Source: Anaerolineales bacterium
Lineage (GTDB): Bacteria; Chloroflexota; Anaerolineae; Anaerolineales; Villigracilaceae
Assembly: GCA_030583905.1 (NCBI GenBank)
Contig: CP129481.1
Location: 558,001-622,000 of the forward strand
Direction: 5' to 3'
DNA length: 64,000 nucleotides
The notes below the pieces were generated by a model. That model made no database searches. It was given only the letters and a program-made list of their open reading frames with translations, and was not told where the DNA came from. The position numbers and the translations under genes are program-made. Below are positions 45,782-54,826 of this stretch, in pieces; position 1 is the first letter of the stretch, and every line of letters starts with the position of its first letter.

Positions 45782-48700
45782 CTACGGGGCGGGCGTATCC
45801 GTCGGAAGCGGTGTTTCCGTTGGAATGGGCGTATCGGTCGGGACGATGATAATGATCGGCGTGGGCGTCGATGTCGGCGGCGGGGTTGGTGTCGGCGACG
45901 GGGTTGGCGTCAGCGTGGCGGGCGGCGGGGTTGGAGTGGGCAGGTTGATGTTAAGTCGGACGCGTTCGTCCACTTCCGCGTTTTCACCGATCAAGGTCAG
46001 TCGCAGGGTGATGATCCCGTTTGGCAGGCTGGATACATCCCAAGTATAGAATGTGCCGTTCTCAACCGGGTTATTTCCTTCGGTCAGGATCGTCCATGAA
46101 CCGGGGTTGTCACCCAGACCGTATTCAAGCACCCACTTTCTGAATCCGCCATCCGCATTGGCGGTGCCTTTGATGTCGAACGATGGGGAGGAGATGAGTT
46201 GCCCATCGTTGAGGTCAAACCCGATCTCGGGCTGGGGGTCGCCGGCGCGGCAATCGCGCTCGGGAGCATAATCCGGCTCTTCTGGAAAGCCGTTGCTGTC
46301 CAGCCAGTTGCGTCCGTCGCGGGTTTCGAACCATTCGCGCGCCCATCTGTCTGTTACGTTCATGACAACCCGGTCTTCCGATGGTCCCTTGCAGGCTTCA
46401 GAGGCTTGGTAGCCGGTCCAAAGGTCGATGGCGATGCGGCGGGCAAGGTCCTGACTGGGAGGCAGGGGGAGTTGATCGGACGCGAATATCTCAGTGTATT
46501 GCGATCGGCAGAAGTTGGATGGTTCTGTGCCTGAAAGACGGCAAACAACTTTATCTACGATGCCTGTCGGGCGGACGAAGGGAGTTGGCAAGCCGTTGGT
46601 GACATATGGAACGGCAAATTCCATGAATTGCGACCAGATGGGAGCCGCGCCGCTCAAGCCGGAGGTACTGACCATCGGTGTGTAATCGGCGTTGCCGACC
46701 CACACACCGGTGACGAGGTCGGGCGTGTATCCGAGCGTCCAGTTATCGCGGATGTCGTTGGTGGTGCCCGTCTTGGCGGCGACCGGGAAGGACAGGTTCA
46801 GGGGCGAGTTGCGTCCGAACATCCATGAGCGGGCTTCGTTATCCGAAAGGATGGATGACATCAGATAGGCATGTTCTTCGCGGATGACCTGCTCGCCTTC
46901 GGGCGGTTCGTACTCGTAGATGACCTCGCCTGCAAAGGTGGTGATCCTTAGAATGGAAGCTGTCGGCATCTTCTTGCCGTTGTTGGCGAAGACGGAGTAG
47001 GCGGTGGTCATATCGATCAAGCTGACGTCGCCGCCGCCGAGCGTGAGGGAGAGTCCGTAATCGTTACGGGTGAAGGAAGTGATTCCAAGCCGTTCTGCCA
47101 TGGCGATCATGCCGTCCTTTTCGGGCGTGTTCGGGTCATCGTAAATGCCGACGAATTCCAATGCCTTCACAGCCGGAATGTTGAACGAATTGGCAAGCGC
47201 GGTGCGGATGGTCATGCCGCCGTGGAAGCGTCCGTTGTAATTGCGCGGCTCATACGGCGGGTTGGCGCCATCCGGGAACTGGGTGGGGACATCCCAGATC
47301 CATGTGGATGCTGTCCAACCTTTTTCAAAGGCGGCGACGTAGGTGATCGGCTTGATGGACGATCCCGGCTGGCGCGTGGGGCTGACCGCCATGTTGATCT
47401 GCCCGGAGATTTCCACATTATTGAAATCCGGTGAACCGATCATTGCCAGGATCTCGCCCGTGGACGGGCGGATGGCTATCAGCGCACCGTTGCGGGCGTT
47501 GTTCTCCGCCATGGCAGCGACCTGTTCCGTGACCAGTTGCTGGGCGCGGTCCTGAAGCGCGGGATCAATGGTGGTGTAGACCACAAAGCCGGAGCGATAG
47601 ATGGTCTGCGCGTCGTACAACTTTTCCAATTCCGTGCGGACGTAATTGACCCAGTGTGGGTATTTTGCGCCGAAGGACGGTGTGCGATACGGATAGGTTT
47701 TCATTTCGTTCGCCGCCTGGGTCGCTGTAAGCGGATCCACGCAAACGCGCTCGGGGCTGTTGCTGACCTCGATGCATCCATCTGTCTGGCTGAGTTCGAA
47801 CATCAACACCAGCACTTGCTGCTGGCGGAGCAGGGTCACATCGGGGTTGTTGTAGATGTCATAGACGGCAGGGGATTGCGGCAAGCCTGCTAAAAAGGAG
47901 GCTTCGCCCAACGTCAGGTCTTTGACGGGTTTTCCAAAATAGGTTTCAGCGGCAGCTTCCGCGCCATAGGCGAGATTGCCGTAATAGATTTCATTCAGAT
48001 ACAACTCAAGGATCTCATCCTTGGAATAGCGGCGGGTAATTTCCGCGGCAAGGATGATCTCGCGCGTTTTTCGCGAATAAGTGCGTTGGGCGCGCTCCTC
48101 GGGGGAAAGCAATAATGCGCGCGCCAATTGTTGAGTGATGGTGGATGCACCTCCGCCTTGCCCGTCAGTGCGGTAGTTTTCCCACAGGGCGCGGGCGATC
48201 GCGACCACATCAAAGCCGGGGTGATTGTAAAATTCCTTATCCTCGGTGGCGATGGTGGCGGCGACCAGATTCGGCGAAATATCATCCAGCGGGACATAGG
48301 TGCGCCGGCCCGCTGTCGGGTCGAGAATTTCGTAGAGCGGCTGTCCGTTACGGTCAAGGATGCGCGTGGTCTGGAACTGCGACGTGCGGTTGCGCAAGTC
48401 GCTCACATCGGGCAGGGTGCTGGCAATGGCGGAATATTGATACACAACGATGGATGCCGCGCACAGCCCGATCAGTACAAACGAAAAAAGTGAGATGACC
48501 AGTCCGCGCACAAGACAACCCCTGTTGCCTATGAGTCGTTGCCAAAGGGATTGCTTCACCGGGCGCTGGGGCACATACTGCGTGGATGCCTGACGCTGAT
48601 CAACGAGCGGACGATGAACCGGGCGCGGCTGACTCGCCGGAGCCTGATACGCGGGACGTTGACCTTGTCCACCCGTGGGCGGTTGGTTCGTCGTCCGGTA

Positions 48701-48940
48701 GGCGGCTGGGGTGACGCGCGTTCCGTCGAGGTCGGTCTCTTCCACACGGCGGGGAAGCGGCATATTGTTTTCGTCCAGGTCGGGGAGATTGAGCAGCGGC
48801 GTAGTGTTCCCCATCTGGCTTGGATCAGGTTTGGGCGGAGTCGGAGGCACAGGTGTCCCATCGAACTGGGTCTCTTCCTCCGAGCGCAGCAATCGCCTTA
48901 GTTTTTTCTCAATATCGTCTTCTTCATTTTCGTTCGTCAT
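45782..48940 (-). CDS. Class A penicillin-binding protein (PBP1a-type)
   Basis: The 1052-residue product has a Pro/Gln/Thr-rich cytoplasmic tail (~1-135) and one membrane helix (~141-168). A GT51 transglycosylase domain follows (ATEDKEFYNHPGFD, GGASTITQQLARALLLS, EILELYLNEIYYG), then a transpeptidase domain. The latter has S527-S-I-K530, SFN in LANSFNIPAVKALE, and KTG in AAKTGTTND. The C-terminus is an extracytoplasmic beta domain ending in a Thr/Pro-rich tail. It polymerises and cross-links peptidoglycan. It is the middle gene of a MaoC-PBP-zinc-ribbon operon. Confidence 0.95.
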   Translation of the reverse strand: MTNENEEDDIEKKLRRLLRSEEETQFDGTPVPPTPPKPDPSQMGNTTPLLNLPDLDENNMPLPRRVEETDLDGTRVTPAAYRTTNQPPTGGQGQRPAYQAPASQPRPVHRPLVDQRQASTQYVPQRPVKQSLWQRLIGNRGCLVRGLVISLFSFVLIGLCAASIVVYQYSAIASTLPDVSDLRNRTSQFQTTRILDRNGQPLYEILDPTAGRRTYVPLDDISPNLVAATIATEDKEFYNHPGFDVVAIARALWENYRTDGQGGGASTITQQLARALLLSPEERAQRTYSRKTREIILAAEITRRYSKDEILELYLNEIYYGNLAYGAEAAAETYFGKPVKDLTLGEASFLAGLPQSPAVYDIYNNPDVTLLRQQQVLVLMFELSQTDGCIEVSNSPERVCVDPLTATQAANEMKTYPYRTPSFGAKYPHWVNYVRTELEKLYDAQTIYRSGFVVYTTIDPALQDRAQQLVTEQVAAMAENNARNGALIAIRPSTGEILAMIGSPDFNNVEISGQINMAVSPTRQPGSSIKPITYVAAFEKGWTASTWIWDVPTQFPDGANPPYEPRNYNGRFHGGMTIRTALANSFNIPAVKALEFVGIYDDPNTPEKDGMIAMAERLGITSFTRNDYGLSLTLGGGDVSLIDMTTAYSVFANNGKKMPTASILRITTFAGEVIYEYEPPEGEQVIREEHAYLMSSILSDNEARSWMFGRNSPLNLSFPVAAKTGTTNDIRDNWTLGYTPDLVTGVWVGNADYTPMVSTSGLSGAAPIWSQFMEFAVPYVTNGLPTPFVRPTGIVDKVVCRLSGTEPSNFCRSQYTEIFASDQLPLPPSQDLARRIAIDLWTGYQASEACKGPSEDRVVMNVTDRWAREWFETRDGRNWLDSNGFPEEPDYAPERDCRAGDPQPEIGFDLNDGQLISSPSFDIKGTANADGGFRKWVLEYGLGDNPGSWTILTEGNNPVENGTFYTWDVSSLPNGIITLRLTLIGENAEVDERVRLNINLPTPTPPPATLTPTPSPTPTPPPTSTPTPIIIIVPTDTPIPTETPLPTDTPAP

Positions 48941-48952
48941 CTGAATACCTTT

Positions 48953-49402
48953 TTATTTCGGCTTGCTCAACATCAGCAAGTTCAACGTCCCTTTTTGCAA
49001 AACTTCATCGTTCTGGTTGCGGACCTCGACCGCCGCGATCAACGCGCCGCCGCCAATGCGCGGCAGGGCTTTGGTTTCGGTGACGGTCAACACGGCATGG
49101 ATGGTGTCGCCGATGAAGATCGGTTTTACGAATTTCCATTCCTGAATTTCGCGGAACGCGAGCACTGTGCCTTCGAGCAGACCGGTGCGCATGATCAACC
49201 CGGTGGCAATGGACAAGCCGAGCAAGCCGTGCGCCACACGCTGACCAAACGGCGTGGTCTTTGCAAATTCAGCGTCAGTGTGGATCTGGTTGTAATCGCC
49301 CGTCAGCCCGGCGAAGGTGTTGATGGCGTCCTCGCCCACCGTGCGCGAAAGGGTCTTGACGGTTTGTCCCACTGAGAATTCCTCGAAATAAAGTCCAGCC
49401 AT
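48953..49402 (-). CDS. MaoC-like hydratase/dehydratase
   Basis: This 149-residue single hot-dog domain has FAGLTGDYNQIHTDAEFA (~29-46), the (R)-hydratase catalytic Asp/His loop, and GQRVAHGLLGLSIATGL. It probably hydrates enoyl-CoA or a related thioester. The ATG at 49402 follows CGAGGAG. The gap upstream (49410-49500) is full of GGTC/GACC words in both orientations and contains no gene. Confidence 0.88.
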   Translation of the reverse strand: MAGLYFEEFSVGQTVKTLSRTVGEDAINTFAGLTGDYNQIHTDAEFAKTTPFGQRVAHGLLGLSIATGLIMRTGLLEGTVLAFREIQEWKFVKPIFIGDTIHAVLTVTETKALPRIGGGALIAAVEVRNQNDEVLQKGTLNLLMLSKPK

Positions 49403-49516
49403 TGGTAATCTCCTCGTCTGTTGGTCACATAGCACATGGTCGTTCGGTCTTATTGTCTCCGACCACCAGACGATGCGACCATTTGACCACTGACTATGAG
49501 ACCAAATTATACCCGT

Positions 49517-49545
49517 TTGACCAACCGCCACTCTGCCCGTACAAT
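49517..49545 (+). promoter_or_regulatory. Promoter giving leaderless GH63-like mRNA
   Basis: TTGACC at 49517-49522, a 17-nt spacer and TACAAT at 49540-49545 form a good sigma-70 promoter. The ATG at 49553 lies exactly 7 nt after the -10. Confidence 0.75.
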
Positions 49546-49552
49546 TGGCGCC

Positions 49553-51937
49553 ATGCGAGATTGGTCACTCAGCCTCGGCGACCCGCTCCACCTCAGTCTT
49601 GCGGCGGATGCCCGCCTCTGCCAAACGGATTACATCAACGACCACATTTGGGAAGTGGAACTTGGCAGCAACGATCCGGAACGCTCCGCCGTCGGCATCC
49701 ATACGACATTCGGTTTGCGTGCGCGTTCGATGCGCATTTTTTTGCGCTTCAGCGAGGGCGACACTTCAGTTACAGACCCAAACACCTTTGCGGGCAAACC
49801 GTCGCTGCGCCGCTTCTATCCAAACTTCCTAACGCTCGATTTTGTTCCCTTTGAAAACCTGCAAACAAAAGTGGATTTCTGGGTCCCGGAATCCCATGCG
49901 GTTGCCGGGCGCATCATGCTCACGAACAAAAGCACCACCACCCGCCAGATCCAACTGGAAGTGTGTGCCGCGCTCGCGCACCTCAACGGGCAATCCATCA
50001 TCCCCACCCAGCAGCAACTTGTTAATATCCTCGCAGGACAAACCAGTGGGATCGCCCCCGTCGTCTTCATGACCGGTGGTCCCAAACACGGACCCGGTCC
50101 CCACGCCTCGCTTCTCCTCGACCTCGAACTTGGTCCCGGCGCCACCCGAACCTTATCCTTCGCCCACGCCGCGCTCGACACGGTTGCCGCGGGTTTCGAC
50201 CTCGCCCGCAAGACCGCCGCCCGCCCGTGGCAGGCGGAACTTGCCCGCATCGAAATGCTGGATGCCGGGCAGACTCTCGACATCCGCACCGGCGACATCG
50301 AATGGGATGCGGCACTTGCCTTTAGCCAGAAGGCGGCGCATGCCCTTTTCCTGAACGGCAACGGCGGACTGCCCAACCCGACCTTTATGCAAACCCGCCA
50401 TGCGGATAACGGTCACTCGCCCAAAGGTGACGGTTTGGATTATCCCCCCGCGTGGAACGGTCAATTTGCGCTGGATGCGTATTATCTTTCGAGCATCCTT
50501 TCCGCCGCCCCGCAGGTGACGAAGAATCTGTTGCTCAACTTCCTTGCCACACAGGACGAAGACGGCGAAATAGACGGCAAGCCCGGTTTGGGTGGTCAGC
50601 GCGGAAAGTTCCAGTCCATGCCGATCCTTGCCAGCATGGCGTGGAAGTATTTTCAGATCTCGCAGGATGCTGATTTCCTAAACGATGCGTACCCGAAATT
50701 GGTCAAGTTCTTCTGGTCATGGTTCTCCGGTCAACATGACCGTGACCGTGACGGCGTTCCGGAGTGGGATCACATCCTGCAGACAGGCTTTGAAGATAAC
50801 CCGCTTTTTGATGTCTGGCATCCGTGGTCGCAGGGATTGGACGTTTCGTATGTCCATAGCCCGGCGCTTGAGTCCATGCTGTACCGCGAAGCGCAAATGC
50901 TGGCAAAGATCGCGCGCCAAGTAGGGAAGCCGGAAGAAGAGACAACACTTATCACTGCACAGGCGCAGAAGGTACGCACTTCCATCGATGCGGGCTGGAA
51001 TCCGCGTAACAGTTTTTTTGCCTATCGTGATCGTGAAACAGAAGAGATTTCGGTCGGCAAAGTGATCGCCAAACGCAAAGGCGACGGCTCGATGCGTCCC
51101 AAGTTCGAGTCCGAGACGCCGGTCAGGCTGCTGGTGGAGATCCAGACAGACAGTCCAGCCGCGAAGCGCCCCGAGATTGAGATCAGCGAGTATTTCACCA
51201 AATCAAAAGGTGAGACGGAGATCATCGCCGGGCATCAATTCCAATGGCGCACGGGCGGACTGGTGGCGACGACACAGAATGTTTTTTCGCGAGTCGGGCG
51301 CGTGAGTGTGGTTGGGCTGGAGGAGAAGGATAAGATCAACGTCAAGATCATCGACACGACAGGCGAAGACCTTACATTGGCGCTTCCGTTATGGGCTGGC
51401 GCGGTGGAGCAACAACGCGCCTATACAATGATCGGTCGCAACATGATGAGCGCCGAACGCTTCGACCGACCCTTTGGGTTGCCATCGCTGCCGAGCGTGC
51501 CGGATAAGGAAGCTGAGACAGTTTCGATGAGCGTGAGCCTGCCGTGGAATATGATGATCGCAGAGGGACTGCTCGCCTACGGATTCCGCGCCGAAGCCAC
51601 GCGCCTGACCGCGCATTTGATGAATGCGGTCATTCAGAATTTGAAGCAGAACCGCGCGTTCTATCAACGCTATCATGCTGAAAAAGGGACCGGCATCGGC
51701 GAGCGGAATTCGCTGACAGGGTTTGCGCCCGTCGGTTTGTTCATGCAGGCGCTGGGCGTGACGATCCTTTCGTCCACGCGGGTGCGGCTGGAGGGGCGCA
51801 ATCTTTTCCCCTGGCAGGTGATGATCAAGTACAGGGGACTTACCATCGTGCGCGGCTCGGAGCAGACGACGGTCACCTTTGCGAACGGAGAGAGTGTGAT
51901 CGTAAAAGACGATGCGCCTTGCATTGTGGAAATGTAA
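49553..51937 (+). CDS. GH63/MGH1-like alpha-glycosidase
   Basis: This 794-residue cytoplasmic protein has an N-terminal beta domain (~1-260) and an (alpha/alpha)6 barrel. Marks are DYPPAWNGQFALDAYYLS (substrate face), DRDRDGVPEWDHILQTG (the Asp/Glu-rich catalytic loop common in GH63, GH37 and mannosylglycerate hydrolases) and WHPWSQGLDVSYVHSPALES. The exact sugar is unknown. The frame is open 57 bp further upstream, but that covers the promoter; the ATG at 49553 is chosen. A terminator follows. Confidence 0.78.
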   Translation: MRDWSLSLGDPLHLSLAADARLCQTDYINDHIWEVELGSNDPERSAVGIHTTFGLRARSMRIFLRFSEGDTSVTDPNTFAGKPSLRRFYPNFLTLDFVPFENLQTKVDFWVPESHAVAGRIMLTNKSTTTRQIQLEVCAALAHLNGQSIIPTQQQLVNILAGQTSGIAPVVFMTGGPKHGPGPHASLLLDLELGPGATRTLSFAHAALDTVAAGFDLARKTAARPWQAELARIEMLDAGQTLDIRTGDIEWDAALAFSQKAAHALFLNGNGGLPNPTFMQTRHADNGHSPKGDGLDYPPAWNGQFALDAYYLSSILSAAPQVTKNLLLNFLATQDEDGEIDGKPGLGGQRGKFQSMPILASMAWKYFQISQDADFLNDAYPKLVKFFWSWFSGQHDRDRDGVPEWDHILQTGFEDNPLFDVWHPWSQGLDVSYVHSPALESMLYREAQMLAKIARQVGKPEEETTLITAQAQKVRTSIDAGWNPRNSFFAYRDRETEEISVGKVIAKRKGDGSMRPKFESETPVRLLVEIQTDSPAAKRPEIEISEYFTKSKGETEIIAGHQFQWRTGGLVATTQNVFSRVGRVSVVGLEEKDKINVKIIDTTGEDLTLALPLWAGAVEQQRAYTMIGRNMMSAERFDRPFGLPSLPSVPDKEAETVSMSVSLPWNMMIAEGLLAYGFRAEATRLTAHLMNAVIQNLKQNRAFYQRYHAEKGTGIGERNSLTGFAPVGLFMQALGVTILSSTRVRLEGRNLFPWQVMIKYRGLTIVRGSEQTTVTFANGESVIVKDDAPCIVEM

Positions 51938-51953
51938 GATAAGCATACAAATG

Positions 51954-51988
51954 AACAGCGCCCCATTTAGGGGCGCTGTTTTTTTTTA
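51954..51988 (+). terminator. Intrinsic terminator of GH63-like gene
   Basis: A perfect 11-bp stem (AACAGCGCCCC/GGGGCGCTGTT) is followed by ten T residues. Convergent with the SDR gene. Confidence 0.95.
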
Positions 51989-51998
51989 CTCTCACATA

Positions 51999-52805
51999 TC
52001 ACGCAGGCAACAGGGACTTCATCTGCTTGTAAATAAATTCCGCTGCGCCTTTGGGGTTCAACCTGTAAATGAAATCCATGAATTTGGCATCGGAACCGAC
52101 GAGCACGCTGTAACGGTCTTTCTCGATGGCATCCACGATGATCTCGGCGGCTTTGTCGGCGGGCAGAGGCTTGATGCTGGACTTTTCCGCATCGCCGTTG
52201 GAGCGGATCTCGACGCCGGAATTTGCTGTGATATTCGTGCCGATGGCGCCGGGGTAGACGAGCGTCACTTTGACATTGGTGTGCAGCAGTTCGGCATACA
52301 GGCCCTCGGTCATCAACTTCACCGCGGATTTGCTCGCTCCGTAGATGGTCTGTCCGGGCACGGGCAGGAAGCCGCCCATGCTGGAAACGTTGGCGATGTG
52401 CGCCTCGGGACGTTCAAGCAGGTGCGGCAGGAACGCCTTGACCATGTATAACGTCCCGTACAGGTTGACGTTCAGCACGCGTTCGATGGCGTTGTAGTCA
52501 AGATCATACAAACGGACGAAGGGCTGAATGATGCCTGCGTTATTGATGATGCCATCCACAACACCGTGTTTGGCGATGACCTGCGCGGGAAGCGCCTCCA
52601 CCGCATCTTTATCCGCGACGCTCAAGACATGCGTGGATAGATTCTTCTTCCATTCGCCAGCCAGTTCTATTGTTTCGCGCAGGGTGGATTCATTGATATC
52701 CACCGCGGCGACCTTTGCGCCTTTGGAGAGCAGGTTCAAAACCAACTCGCGTCCGATTCCGCTCCCGCCGCCTGTGACAACGATCACTTTATTTTGTACT
52801 TTCAT
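51999..52805 (-). CDS. Short-chain dehydrogenase/reductase
   Basis: This classical SDR of 268 residues has the nucleotide-binding TGGGSGIGREL (~11-21), NNAG (~93), a catalytic Ser region NVSSMGGF and YGASK (catalytic Tyr/Lys, ~156-160). The D37-type VDIN after beta-2 suggests NAD rather than NADP. The substrate is unknown. It diverges from the B12-binding protein gene, and the shared 345-bp gap contains a direct repeat that may regulate both. Confidence 0.9.
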   Translation of the reverse strand: MKVQNKVIVVTGGGSGIGRELVLNLLSKGAKVAAVDINESTLRETIELAGEWKKNLSTHVLSVADKDAVEALPAQVIAKHGVVDGIINNAGIIQPFVRLYDLDYNAIERVLNVNLYGTLYMVKAFLPHLLERPEAHIANVSSMGGFLPVPGQTIYGASKSAVKLMTEGLYAELLHTNVKVTLVYPGAIGTNITANSGVEIRSNGDAEKSSIKPLPADKAAEIIVDAIEKDRYSVLVGSDAKFMDFIYRLNPKGAAEFIYKQMKSLLPA

Positions 52806-52924
52806 TGCTAATGCTCCTTTTCACGTTTCGGGTTCGTTCCGCCTGATGGGGCAGGTGGATGATAAAGCCCGTATTTGTCTTCTTATTCGATGTCATTGTA
52901 GTCTTACATTCTTACCTTTGATAG

Positions 52925-53073
52925 TGAAATTTGTCACAATGAATCAGGTAAAAATCATCCATTTTGGAACTTCCCTGCTCAAGGGCAAAACAGAAGAAAG
53001 AAATAAGCCAAAGTTTTTTATGTTTTGTTAACAATTGATGAAATTTGGCACAATCAATAAAATATGGTATAAA
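52925..53073 (+). promoter_or_regulatory. Promoter of B12-protein operon with direct-repeat operators
   Basis: TTGGCA at 53045-53050 and TATAAA at 53068-53073 have a 17-nt spacer. A 20-bp direct repeat (18/20 identical) occurs at 52925-52944 and 53039-53058; the second copy overlaps the -35 and reads TGAAATTTGGCACAATCAAT. A perfect palindrome TTGTTAACAA lies at 53025-53034. The rest of 52806-53150 has no gene. Confidence 0.6.
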
Positions 53074-53150
53074 AATTTTCGGGCTTAATCTGGTTTTTAC
53101 ATATTCCAGGGGAAAAGAACGAATTTAGGAGGTTCGAAAGGAGAATAATC

Positions 53151-54800
53151 ATGACAAAAACTGTTGTTGCAGCAGCTTTGGGAGAATGCGTCCATGTGGC
53201 GGGCGTGATGAACTTTTTACGTCTCGCAGAATCGGCGGGATGGAAAACTGTGTTTCTGGGTCCGGCTGTGCCGATTGATGAGGTGCTGAAAGCCATCAAA
53301 CGCGAGAAGGCGGATATGGTCGGGATCTCGTATCGCCTCACGCCTGAGACGGGCGAACGCCTGCTGGGTGAATTTGCCGAAGCCGCATCAGACTTGCATG
53401 AGGCTGGTATCCGCTTCGCGTTTGCGGGTACTCCGCCTGTGGTGGAGCGTGTCAAATCGATTGGATTTTTCGAGCAGACGTTCGATGGCAGTGAACAGGT
53501 CGAAGATGTGTTGAGTTACCTGAAAGGCAACCAAGCCACAGTTAAGTCCGAAGCGGATTATCCGCAGACGACGGTGGAACGCATCGCGTGGAAATCTCCA
53601 TATCCGATTCTTCGTCATCATTTTGGTCTACCAACAATGGAAGCGACGATTGAAGGCATCGAAAAAATTGCCGAGGCGCACGCATTGGATGTCATCTCGC
53701 TTGGCATCGATCAGGATGCGCAGGAAAATTTTTATCATCCTGAGCGGCAAAACCCGCGGCAGAAAGGTGCGGGCGGTGTGCCCGTGCGCAGCGAGGAGGA
53801 TTACCGCGCGTTGTATCAGGCAAGCCGACGGGGGAATTATCCGCTCTTGCGCACGTATTCGGGCACGGACGATTTTATAAAACTCGCAGAAATGTATAAG
53901 CGCACGATCAACATCGCGTGGTGTGCCATTCCGCTGTTTTGGTTCAATCAAATGGATGGGCGCGGTCCGTGGGATTTGGAAGGTTCGATCCGCGAGCATC
54001 AACAAGTGATGCAGTGGTATGGCGAAAATAATATTCCTGTTGAGCTCAACGAGCCTCATCACTGGGGCATGCGCGATTCATCGGATGTGACGTTTGTGGT
54101 TTCTGCATATCTTTCGGCGTATAACGCGCGCGCCTTTGGCGTGAAAGATTACATCGCGCAGATGATGTTCAACAGCCCGCCCGGTCTTTCGGATGCGATG
54201 GATTTGGCGAAGATGCTGGCAGTTATTGAAATGGTCAAACCGCTGGAGAACGAAAATTTCAGGGTCTTGAAACAAACCCGCATAGGTTTGCTCTCGCATC
54301 CGCTTGATACCGATGCTGCACGCGGACATCTCGCCGCTGCCACGTATTTGCAAATGGCGCTCAAGCCCGACATCTATCACATTGTCGGTCACACCGAAGC
54401 CGATCACGCCGCCACTGCGGATGATGTGATCGAGGCGAGCAAAATCGTCCGCCGCGCGATCAACAACGCGATGGGCGCGCCTGATATGACCAAAGACCCC
54501 GCGATCCAAAAACGCGTGAAGGATTTGGTGAAGGATGCGAATCTGCTGCTGGATGCGATCCGCGGACTCTCCGCCTCATCCTCCGACCCGCTCACTGATC
54601 CCGCGACATTGACCTTAGCCGTCACTTCAGGCTTGCTGGATGCGCCGCAACTGCGCAATAACAAATTCGGGCGCGGTGAAGTGTTGACGCGCATCGTCAA
54701 TGGCGCGAGTGTTACAGTGAATAAAAAAGGAAAACTGATCACCGAAAGCAAACGGATTGCAAAGATCCAGGAACGCCTTGCCGTCCAAGTGGCGGTTTAA
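53151..54800 (+). CDS. Cobalamin-binding protein with mutase-like barrel, function unknown
   Basis: The product has 549 residues. The N-terminus (~1-125) is a B12-binding Rossmann domain: GECVHVAGV keeps the His and Gly of the DxHxxG cobalamin motif but has Cys in place of Asp, and DMVGISYRLTPETG and FAFAGTPP stand where SxL and GG normally lie. The remainder (~145-500) looks like a TIM-barrel catalytic domain of the B12 mutase/methyltransferase type (SLGIDQDAQEN, WCAIPLFWFNQMDGRG, ELNEPHHWGMRD), but I cannot place it in a known family. It is followed by an opine-type dehydrogenase (26 bp) and AsnB. An AAGGAG site precedes the ATG. Confidence 0.75.
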   Translation: MTKTVVAAALGECVHVAGVMNFLRLAESAGWKTVFLGPAVPIDEVLKAIKREKADMVGISYRLTPETGERLLGEFAEAASDLHEAGIRFAFAGTPPVVERVKSIGFFEQTFDGSEQVEDVLSYLKGNQATVKSEADYPQTTVERIAWKSPYPILRHHFGLPTMEATIEGIEKIAEAHALDVISLGIDQDAQENFYHPERQNPRQKGAGGVPVRSEEDYRALYQASRRGNYPLLRTYSGTDDFIKLAEMYKRTINIAWCAIPLFWFNQMDGRGPWDLEGSIREHQQVMQWYGENNIPVELNEPHHWGMRDSSDVTFVVSAYLSAYNARAFGVKDYIAQMMFNSPPGLSDAMDLAKMLAVIEMVKPLENENFRVLKQTRIGLLSHPLDTDAARGHLAAATYLQMALKPDIYHIVGHTEADHAATADDVIEASKIVRRAINNAMGAPDMTKDPAIQKRVKDLVKDANLLLDAIRGLSASSSDPLTDPATLTLAVTSGLLDAPQLRNNKFGRGEVLTRIVNGASVTVNKKGKLITESKRIAKIQERLAVQVAV

Positions 54801-54826
54801 CCCCATACTTTTTCAAGGAGATTTCA

